Of a stretch of DNA of 6,337 nt, positions 1 to 5,610 are shown piece by piece. This DNA comes from an uncultured Sphingomonas sp. (GTDB taxonomy: Bacteria; Pseudomonadota; Alphaproteobacteria; Sphingomonadales; Sphingomonadaceae). Position 1 is the first letter of the stretch. Every line of letters begins with the position of its first letter. The position numbers and the translations under genes were made by a program. The stretch lies in assembly GCA_946886845.1 (NCBI GenBank), contig CAMPJH010000093.1, forward strand, positions 1 to 6,337, given 5' to 3'. Below the pieces are notes generated by a model. That model did no database searches. It saw nothing but the letters and a program-made list of their open reading frames with translations, and was not told the DNA's origin.

Positions 1-249
1 GTTCCCGGGATTACGCCGGTGGCGCCGGACCTCGACTATGACTGGTATTGGTCACTTACCGATATCGCCCTCACCCGCTTGCTCCGCCAGGCCTTCGAGC
101 CGGACAAGGTCGAAGTCTCGACCTATGGGAACCTCGCCGCGGCGACCGCATTCCTCCACGCCGCTTCGGTTGAAGAAGTGGGTCGCCGCAGGTTGACCAA
201 ATTCGACCCGGCCTATCCGGTCACGGTTGCGGCGCGCTGCGTCGCCTGA
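1..249 (+). CDS. SAM-dependent methyltransferase, C-terminal fragment (5' end outside window)
   Basis: The reading frame is open from the first base and stops at TGA 247-249, giving the last 82 residues of a longer protein. The fragment opens with a VPGIT-like segment, followed by DYDWYWSLTD, a Y-G-N-L-A-A-A-T-A-F-L-H stretch and a D-P-A-Y-P-V end. From memory this order (PGIS.., D..YWRFT, YGNVLAA.AFLHG, DPDYP) is the C-terminus of class I SAM methyltransferases common in bacterial glycan loci. The SAM-binding glycine motif lies outside the window, so the call rests on the tail alone. The GTG at 19 is an internal codon, not a start. It lies 55 bp upstream of the glycosyltransferase on the same strand, which suggests co-transcription. 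The substrate, perhaps a sugar or glycan terminus, cannot be told. Confidence 0.6.
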   Translation, partial: VPGITPVAPDLDYDWYWSLTDIALTRLLRQAFEPDKVEVSTYGNLAAATAFLHAASVEEVGRRRLTKFDPAYPVTVAARCVA

Positions 250-263
250 GTCGAGGTCCACTC

Positions 264-305
264 ATGACTCCCCAGCTCGTTCGCCAGCGTCTAATCGCAA
301 TTTAA
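264..305 (+). CDS. possible 13-codon leader mini-ORF ahead of the glycosyltransferase
   Basis: An ATG at 264 is preceded by GAGG at 253-256 with 7 nt spacing, the best ribosome-binding site between the two flanking genes. It opens a 13-codon frame (MTPQLVRQRLIAI) ending in TAA at 303-305. That stop overlaps the glycosyltransferase ATG at 305 as TAATG. The glycosyltransferase start itself has no good Shine-Dalgarno, so termination and re-initiation could deliver ribosomes to it. The peptide has no recognisable function and no run of one amino acid suggesting attenuation. Chance is a real alternative for so short a frame. Confidence 0.25.
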   Translation: MTPQLVRQRLIAI

Positions 306-1390
306 TGACCAGGACGTCCGTGCCGAATTCAATGCGTTCGAGCGCCGACGCGCCGTCGGTCAGCGTCGTAATGCCGGTGAATAATGCTCTGCCGTATCTC
401 GATGCGGCCGTTGAGAGCATCCTCGCGCAATCCTATCCGGACTTCGAGTTCGTGATCCTCGATGATGCATCGACCGACGGCTCGACCGACCGGCTTCGCG
501 AATGGGCGGCAAAGGACTCGCGAATCCGGTTGCTGGAAGAAAAGCGCAATCTCGGACCTGCCTTGAGCTCCGATCGGGTCGCCCGCGCCGCGACCGCTGC
601 AATTGTCGCGCGCATGGATGCGGACGATATTTCCCATCCCGAGCGCCTCCGCGACCAGCTCGAGGTCCTTCAGCACAATTCGGATGTCGGCCTTGTCGCA
701 AGCCTGTGCGACATCATCGACAGTGACGGTCGCCTGGTCCGAAACCCGGAAGCCTGGAGGCTGACGCGCGCAACGGTGTTCGTGCCCTTTCCCCACGGGG
801 CGATCATGTACCGCCGTGACTTGTTCGAAAAGGTCGGCGGCTACCGGCGGCAATGCGAATATTGGGAGGACCAGGATTTTGTCACGCGCATGGCCGCGGC
901 GTCCAAAGTCAGCGTGATCCCCCGCGCGCTGTATCGGGTGCGGCAGTCGACAACGAGCACTCGGGTGACTTCGGACCAGGAGCGTCTCGAGCAAGCCGTC
1001 GATCTCATGTACCGGTCGCTTGCGCGCCTGAAGCAGGGACAGAGTTATGACGACCTGCTCGACGCCGATTCCGACAAAGGAACGAAGCTCGATCCGTGGG
1101 TATTTGTCTCTCTCGGCTCGGTCATGCTCTGGTCGGGAGGCAAGCCGCGCCTGTTCCGGCGATTGTTGCGGAATGGCAAGCTGTCGTTTGATTTTCGGAC
1201 GCTGAGCGCGGCCGTTTGGACCGCCTGGGCCTCGTTCAGTCCGTCCTCGCTGCGTCTTTTCCTCCTGCTGCTCCTGAAAGCGAGGAATCGCTTTGCCTTC
1301 GTCACGGTTCCGACAGATGAGCCGATAATTTGGTCGCCATCGGCGACGATCGCGGGTCCGGAGCTCGACCAAGAGGCCTTGCCGAGATGA
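305..1390 (+). CDS. family 2 (GT-A fold) glycosyltransferase
   Basis: This 361-residue protein would transfer a sugar from a nucleotide-sugar donor to a growing glycan on the cytoplasmic side of the membrane. The GT2 domain fills about residues 17-215. SVSVVMPVNNA (18-28) is the first strand, LDDASTDGS (52-60) the nucleotide-binding acidic motif, and ARMDADDIS (102-110) contains the metal-binding DxD. PHGAIMYRR (163-171) and WEDQDF (187-192) match the acceptor-side and catalytic-base regions of the family. The C-terminal part carries a short leucine-rich stretch (316-324) that may touch the membrane. The ATG at 305 was chosen because it adjoins the TAA of a mini-ORF; the ATG at 332 is an alternative, while the frame upstream to 227 runs into the methyltransferase gene and is unlikely. 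The usual PVYN is PVNN here. The stop overlaps the next start. Sugar and linkage are unknown. Confidence 0.92.
   Translation: MTRTSVPNSMRSSADAPSVSVVMPVNNALPYLDAAVESILAQSYPDFEFVILDDASTDGSTDRLREWAAKDSRIRLLEEKRNLGPALSSDRVARAATAAIVARMDADDISHPERLRDQLEVLQHNSDVGLVASLCDIIDSDGRLVRNPEAWRLTRATVFVPFPHGAIMYRRDLFEKVGGYRRQCEYWEDQDFVTRMAAASKVSVIPRALYRVRQSTTSTRVTSDQERLEQAVDLMYRSLARLKQGQSYDDLLDADSDKGTKLDPWVFVSLGSVMLWSGGKPRLFRRLLRNGKLSFDFRTLSAAVWTAWASFSPSSLRLFLLLLLKARNRFAFVTVPTDEPIIWSPSATIAGPELDQEALPR
1372..1376 (+). promoter_or_regulatory. ribosome-binding site of the ABC transporter gene
   Basis: AGAGG lies 10 nt before the ATG at 1387, inside the end of the glycosyltransferase gene. It supports this start over the TTG at 1330, which has no such signal and would give a much longer overlap. 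Confidence 0.5.
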
Positions 1391-3177
1391 CGCACGCTGG
1401 CGAGCCTGGCGTTCTGACTGGCCTGCGCGAGATCTACGATCGGATGTCGATCGAGCGGCGGCGGCAGTTTTACCTCGTGCTGGCGCTGATGCTCGCGAGC
1501 GTTTTTGCCGAGCTCGCCACGCTCGGCTCGGTGCTTCCCTTCCTGTCGCTGCTCTCCGATCCAGCTGGGCTGGGGCAACTACCGTGGCCGGCCAATGCGT
1601 TTGCCGACCTACCTCGCGGTCGGGATTCCCTGATCGCGGCGGCCTTGCTGTTCACAATGTTCGTAATCATTGCCGGACTTGTCCGGCTTCAGCTGGCCTG
1701 GGCGATTCAGGACTTTTCCTATCGTCTCGGCCATGAGCTTCTGGTCGACATCGAGCGGCACATCCTGTTACAGCCGTATAGCTTTCATATCGAGCGCAAC
1801 ACGAGCACCCTCCTGTCGGCGATCGAGAAGGTCGAAGTCCTCGTTTTCGACGTCCTGCTGCCCGCGATGCAGGGACTGGTCGCGGCGTTCCTGGCGGCGG
1901 CCATTGTCGCCGCCCTAATCTACATCGACCCGTTCACGACCCTGATCGCCGCCGCATCCTTTTCGATCGTTTACGTCGTTGTCGCCGCGGTCGCGCGCAA
2001 ACGGCTGGCACTTAACTCGCAAGTAATCGGGGTTGCGTTCAACGAGAGGCTGAAGATTGCCCAGGAAAGCCTTGGCGGCATCCGCGACGTCATCATCGAC
2101 CATTCGCATGCGCTGTACCTTGCCGCGTTCGAGCGGGTGAACGACAAACTGAGGGCGGCGCGATCGAACACCGCCTTCATCGGCGCAGCGCCTCGCTTCA
2201 TCGTCGAAACCCTCGGCATGGTTATTATCGCCGGCATCGCGGTCGTGATCGCCCGCCGAGAGGGTGGGTTGGCCGAGTGGTTGCCGATCCTCGGAGCAAT
2301 TGCCCTGGGCGCCCAAAGGCTGCTTCCGTTGCTCCAGCAAGTTTACACGGGTTGGTCGACAGCCTCCGGCCAGCAGTCGATCCTTGGCCAGATCGTCGAC
2401 CTACTTCACTTGCCGGCAGTCGACGAGCAACCGGCGGCGAAGCCGGTTTCAAAGCTCGGTCTCACGGAGCGGATCAGGATCGAGAAAGTCAGCTTCACCT
2501 ATCCGACCCGGCGGACGCCGGCGGTTGACGACGTCACCTTGGACATTCCCCGCGGATCGTCACTTGCGCTGGTTGGCGAAACGGGCAGCGGCAAAAGCAC
2601 GTTGGCGGACCTGCTGATGGGTCTGATCGAGCCGGACCGGGGAAAAATCTGCATCGATGGAGTCGCGCTGACGAAGACGAACCGTCGCCGCTGGCAACGC
2701 AGCATCGCCCACGTGCCGCAATCGATCTTCCTGGTCGACGCGACGATCGCCCGGAACATCGCGCTAAGCGCCGGCGACGAAGCCATCGATCTCGACCGGG
2801 TGATCGAGGCTTCGAAGACCGCCCAGTTGCACGACTTCGTGACCTCGCTCGCGGACGGCTACGATACCTTCGTCGGCGAACGGGGAATTCGCCTATCTGG
2901 CGGACAGCGGCAGCGGCTCGGGATTGCACGCGCGATCTACAAACAGGCGCCAGTCCTTGTTCTGGACGAGGCGACCAGCGCGGTGGACGAGTCGACCGAG
3001 GCCAGGATTATCGAAGCCCTCCACGAGCTTGCGAAAGAAGGACGAACGCTCATTATCATCGCCCATCGGCCGTCGACAATCGCCTTGTGCGACCGCTTCG
3101 CCCGGCTTCACGACGGTGGACTGGTTGAACCTTCCTCGCCAGTGGGCGGCAAGGCTGGTTCGCGCCGGCGGGCATAA
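1387..3177 (+). CDS. ABC transporter, fused permease and ATPase (PglK/MsbA-like glycolipid flippase)
   Basis: This 596-residue half-transporter should work as a dimer in the inner membrane, using ATP to flip or export a substrate, here probably a lipid-linked glycan. Six hydrophobic segments are visible near residues 28-55, 81-103, 158-181, 183-202, 266-290 and 298-320. The ATPase domain follows from about 362: Walker A GETGSGKST (397-405), Q-loop glutamine in VPQSIF (Q445), signature LSGGQ (503-507), Walker B LVLDE (524-528), D-loop SAVD (531-534) and switch histidine H560. All catalytic residues are present. LPFLSLLSDP (50-59) and QPYSFHIERN (129-138) recall PglK, the Campylobacter lipid-linked oligosaccharide flippase; that subfamily call is from memory and less sure than the ABC call. 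The ATG sits in an ATGA overlap with the glycosyltransferase stop, implying translational coupling. The last 70 bp overlap the opposing membrane-protein gene. Confidence 0.95.
   Translation: MTHAGEPGVLTGLREIYDRMSIERRRQFYLVLALMLASVFAELATLGSVLPFLSLLSDPAGLGQLPWPANAFADLPRGRDSLIAAALLFTMFVIIAGLVRLQLAWAIQDFSYRLGHELLVDIERHILLQPYSFHIERNTSTLLSAIEKVEVLVFDVLLPAMQGLVAAFLAAAIVAALIYIDPFTTLIAAASFSIVYVVVAAVARKRLALNSQVIGVAFNERLKIAQESLGGIRDVIIDHSHALYLAAFERVNDKLRAARSNTAFIGAAPRFIVETLGMVIIAGIAVVIARREGGLAEWLPILGAIALGAQRLLPLLQQVYTGWSTASGQQSILGQIVDLLHLPAVDEQPAAKPVSKLGLTERIRIEKVSFTYPTRRTPAVDDVTLDIPRGSSLALVGETGSGKSTLADLLMGLIEPDRGKICIDGVALTKTNRRRWQRSIAHVPQSIFLVDATIARNIALSAGDEAIDLDRVIEASKTAQLHDFVTSLADGYDTFVGERGIRLSGGQRQRLGIARAIYKQAPVLVLDEATSAVDESTEARIIEALHELAKEGRTLIIIAHRPSTIALCDRFARLHDGGLVEPSSPVGGKAGSRRRA
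3108..3177. other. 70-bp tail-to-tail overlap of convergent genes
   Basis: The + strand transporter stops at TAA 3175-3177, while the - strand membrane-protein gene stops at 3110-3108. About 23 codons at each C-terminus therefore share DNA. Both tails are low in hydrophobicity and lie past the recognisable domains. No strong stem with a T-tract is present here, so read-through would produce antisense transcripts on both sides. Confidence 0.8.
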
Positions 3178-3584
3178 ATCTGCGGCAGATGCCGCGACGA
3201 AAAGAGCAGGAGCGTCGGCAGCGCCATAGTCAACAGCAGGTCGCGGACGCTTTCGCCAAATTGCATGCCGGGTTGGGGCCAGCGATCGATCCAAAGATCG
3301 AGCAGCTCGTTGAGCATTGCCAGCGCGAGGACCAGAATCCAGGGTCGGGCGCTGGAGACCGGTCTGCGCAGAATCAGCGAGGCTGCGAGCAGTCCGGCGA
3401 CTCCGGCGATCACGTGAAGCGAGTCGGAAGAAAAAGCGATCGACCGCTCGAGCAAGTCCTTGGTCTCGTTCCAGGAGGATGCAATCGTTTCGACGTCACG
3501 CCAGAAGTGGCCAACGGACCGCTCCCCAATCGAGGCTAGAGCTCGCCAGCTCGCGGCACAGGTTTGTTCAACGGGCAACATCAT
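3108..3584 (-). CDS. small VanZ-like integral membrane protein, function unknown
   Basis: This 158-residue protein has a soluble N-terminal 50 residues, then three hydrophobic segments near 55-72, 82-98 and 114-130, and a proline- and charge-rich tail. Polar residues in or next to the helices (H57, N92-E93, D96, E111, D115) resemble in spacing the conserved polar positions of VanZ-like proteins, but the match is weak and I would not assign a function. The first ATG (3584-3582) overlaps the stop of the upstream asparagine synthetase-like gene as ATGA, and a second ATG follows directly, so translation is probably coupled to that gene. No separate Shine-Dalgarno stands out. Its 3' end runs 70 bp into the end of the converging ABC transporter gene. 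Membrane topology and operon position suggest an accessory role in surface glycan metabolism; this is inference. Confidence 0.75.
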   Translation of the reverse strand: MMLPVEQTCAASWRALASIGERSVGHFWRDVETIASSWNETKDLLERSIAFSSDSLHVIAGVAGLLAASLILRRPVSSARPWILVLALAMLNELLDLWIDRWPQPGMQFGESVRDLLLTMALPTLLLFSSRHLPQIYARRREPALPPTGEEGSTSPPS

Positions 3585-5563
3585 TGTTCATTGCTGCCGA
3601 GCCAGGATTGAAACATCAGGATCGCCCACAGCGCTGGCGTCGAGTCCTGCTTTCCGGAAAGGTGATCGCTCCAGCGGCGTTCAATCGCCGGCACGTCGAA
3701 CCACCCCTCGGCGGCCAGCTTTCGAGAATCGAGCAGATCTTCGGCCCAGTCGCGCAATGGGCCTTTGATCCATTCCCCTACCGGAATGGAAAAGCCGACC
3801 TTCGGCCGTTCGAATAGCGCGCGCGGTGCCTGACGATAGAGCAACCGCTTGAGAATGGACTTGCCGGTCATTCCGTGAATCTTCGATCGGAGCGGGATTC
3901 GCGCCGCAAGCGCCGCCACGCGGTGGTCGAGGAACGGAACGCGCGCTTCGACGGCAACTGCCATCGATGCCCTGTCGACCTTGCACAAAATGTCGTCGGG
4001 CAGATAGCTGATAGCGTCGCAGTACATCATTCGCAGCGCGTCCGGCGCGTCGCGGCCAAGATCGAGATCGAAACCGTTCGCACCGGCGCCCTCCTCGGCG
4101 CCAATCACCGGCGAGCCGTCCTCGGCCCACTCATCGGTGAAAGTGGTGAACAATTGCTGGAGCGACTTCGAATCGGCCACCATTCGCAGCGATTTGCGAA
4201 CCTTGGCACCAAAGATCGGGGGCAGCCCGCCGTTGCCCGCCAGCGCCCCGAGCCGATCCCATTCGCGAGCCGGCACCGCGCCTAACGGAGCACACAGCGC
4301 CCGCCGCAGTGGGGCCGGAAGCCGCTTGGCGGCAGCCCACAGGCGGGCAGTACCGACATAGCGGTTGTAGCCACCGAACAATTCGTCGCCGGCATCGCCG
4401 GTCAGCACGGCTTTGACCTGCTCGGCCGCGAAGCGACTGACGAGATAGGTCGGAATTTGCGACGAATCCGCGAACGGCTCGTCGTAGATATGAGGCAGTT
4501 GCGGGATAACCTCCTGCGCCTCTCGCGGAGTGGCGATCCGCTCGTGATGATCCGTGCCGAGATAGTCGGCGACCGACTTCGCATAGCCGGCTTCGTTGAA
4601 TGCCTTGTCCTCGGATCCGATCGTGAACGTGCGAACCGGCAGCGTGGAATGTTTTTGAAGGAGGGCGACGATTGTCGAGGAATCGATCCCACCCGATAAG
4701 AACGCTCCGATCGGAACATCGCCCATGGTTTGTGCTTGAACCGCGGCCGACAAGGTGCGCTCTAGCTCTTCGAGGGCCTGGTCTTCATCGGCGATCGGAT
4801 TCTCGAGGCCGGCCCTGAGCACGTCGCGATAGGACCAGTAGCTGTCGTAGGACAGCCCGCTCGAATTCCGGCCGATTGCCGGCGGCTCGGCGAGCGGTCG
4901 TCGCGCCGCGGCAACTGACAGCTCGAGGATCGAAGCCGGCAGCAGCTTGAAAATGCCACGATAGATAGACAGCGGCGCCGGTATGTAGGTTCTCGCCGCG
5001 AACAGCTGAATCGCTCGCCGGTCGATGCTTGCATCGAATTTCGGGTGACAGCGTAGCGCCTTCAGCTCCGAGGCGAAGATCAAATCACGGCCCGCCCATC
5101 CGTAATAGAGCGGCTTTTCGCCGAAGCGGTCGCGGCCGAGGCTGAGTTTCCGCTCCTTGCGGTCCCACAGGCCGAAGGCGAACATGCCGACGCACTTTTC
5201 GATCGCCGGCCGCAATCCCCACGCCGCGATCGCCTCGATCAGGGTCTCGGTGTCGGAGCCGCCGCGCCATCCGCCCTCGGGCGCCTTTCCCTGCGCCTCG
5301 AGCTCGCTTCGGATCTCGCGGGGATTGTAGATTTCGCGGTGGTAGGTGATCACGAAGCGGCCGTTCGCCGACGCCATCGGCTGGTGCCCGGCCGGCGACG
5401 GGTCGACAATCGCAATCCGGCGATGGCCGAAGCCGATGCCGGCGGCCTCGTCGATCCACAGTCCTTCGTCGTCAGGCCCGCGGTGGGCGATGCGCCTCGT
5501 CATGCGCAGCAGGAGCTCGCGCGACACGGCATCGGGGCTCAAAATTCCTGCGATGCCGCACAT
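3581..5563 (-). CDS. asnB: AsnB-type asparagine synthetase / glutamine-dependent amidotransferase
   Basis: This 660-residue protein has the two-domain layout of AsnB: an N-terminal glutaminase releasing ammonia and a C-terminal ATP-pyrophosphatase domain that activates a carboxylate (aspartate, or in glycan loci possibly a sugar acid) for amidation. The start is fixed by Met-Cys: Cys2 is the N-terminal nucleophile. HRGPDDEG (27-34), R49, GGSDTE (101-106) and RDRFGEKPLYY (144-154) are typical of the glutaminase domain. The PP-loop FLSGGIDSS (288-296), LTGDAGDELFGGY (387-399), EARVPFLDH (539-547) and the KSILKR region (568-573) mark an intact synthetase domain. The odd feature is TYHREIYN (73-80): the oxyanion-hole Asn-Gly seen in E. 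coli AsnB (xNGEIYN) is His75-Arg76. The gene lies 47 bp after the beta-helix gene and overlaps the membrane-protein gene by 4 bp. The general family is certain; asparagine as the product is not. Confidence 0.93.
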   Translation of the reverse strand: MCGIAGILSPDAVSRELLLRMTRRIAHRGPDDEGLWIDEAAGIGFGHRRIAIVDPSPAGHQPMASANGRFVITYHREIYNPREIRSELEAQGKAPEGGWRGGSDTETLIEAIAAWGLRPAIEKCVGMFAFGLWDRKERKLSLGRDRFGEKPLYYGWAGRDLIFASELKALRCHPKFDASIDRRAIQLFAARTYIPAPLSIYRGIFKLLPASILELSVAAARRPLAEPPAIGRNSSGLSYDSYWSYRDVLRAGLENPIADEDQALEELERTLSAAVQAQTMGDVPIGAFLSGGIDSSTIVALLQKHSTLPVRTFTIGSEDKAFNEAGYAKSVADYLGTDHHERIATPREAQEVIPQLPHIYDEPFADSSQIPTYLVSRFAAEQVKAVLTGDAGDELFGGYNRYVGTARLWAAAKRLPAPLRRALCAPLGAVPAREWDRLGALAGNGGLPPIFGAKVRKSLRMVADSKSLQQLFTTFTDEWAEDGSPVIGAEEGAGANGFDLDLGRDAPDALRMMYCDAISYLPDDILCKVDRASMAVAVEARVPFLDHRVAALAARIPLRSKIHGMTGKSILKRLLYRQAPRALFERPKVGFSIPVGEWIKGPLRDWAEDLLDSRKLAAEGWFDVPAIERRWSDHLSGKQDSTPALWAILMFQSWLGSNEQ

Positions 5564-5597
5564 TTGCGCAGTCTATGCCCAGATGTGGGCAACGCAA
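5564..5597 (-). promoter_or_regulatory. two-part hairpin in the asnB leader
   Basis: In the 47-bp gap between the beta-helix stop and the asnB start, read on the - strand, TGCCCA-CATC-TGGGCA (5591-5576) forms a perfect 6-bp stem with a 4-nt loop. An outer TTGCG (5597-5593) can pair with CGCAA (5568-5564), which touches the ATG. The two stems are separated by an asymmetric internal loop (1 nt against 7 nt). No Shine-Dalgarno is visible before this ATG and no T-tract follows the stem, so it looks more like a translation-control or mRNA-stability element than an intrinsic terminator. It could also be chance in GC-rich DNA. Confidence 0.4.
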
Positions 5598-5610
5598 CCG
5601 TGGCCCCTGC

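Noticed and set aside
19..249. A separate small gene starting at GTG 19
   Set aside because: The frame is open to base 1 and the residues before GTG (VPGIT) fit the methyltransferase tail, so this is a fragment of a longer gene.
329..1372. Long open frame (347 codons) on the - strand opposite the glycosyltransferase
   Set aside because: Its translation is rich in Arg, Gly and Pro with no recognisable domain, and it mirrors a clear GT2 gene. Long antisense frames are expected in GC-rich DNA with biased third positions.
1045..1578. Open frame (177 codons) on the - strand spanning the glycosyltransferase/transporter junction
   Set aside because: It shows no domain or hydrophobic pattern and lies opposite two well-supported genes.
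3137..3148. CGCC-AGTG-GGCG stem as a terminator in the convergent overlap
   Set aside because: The stem is only 4 bp, has no T-tract on either strand and lies inside both coding regions.
3189..3817. Open frames on the + strand opposite the small membrane protein and the end of asnB
   Set aside because: Their translations are Arg/Ser-rich and featureless, whereas the - strand frames show membrane helices and AsnB motifs.
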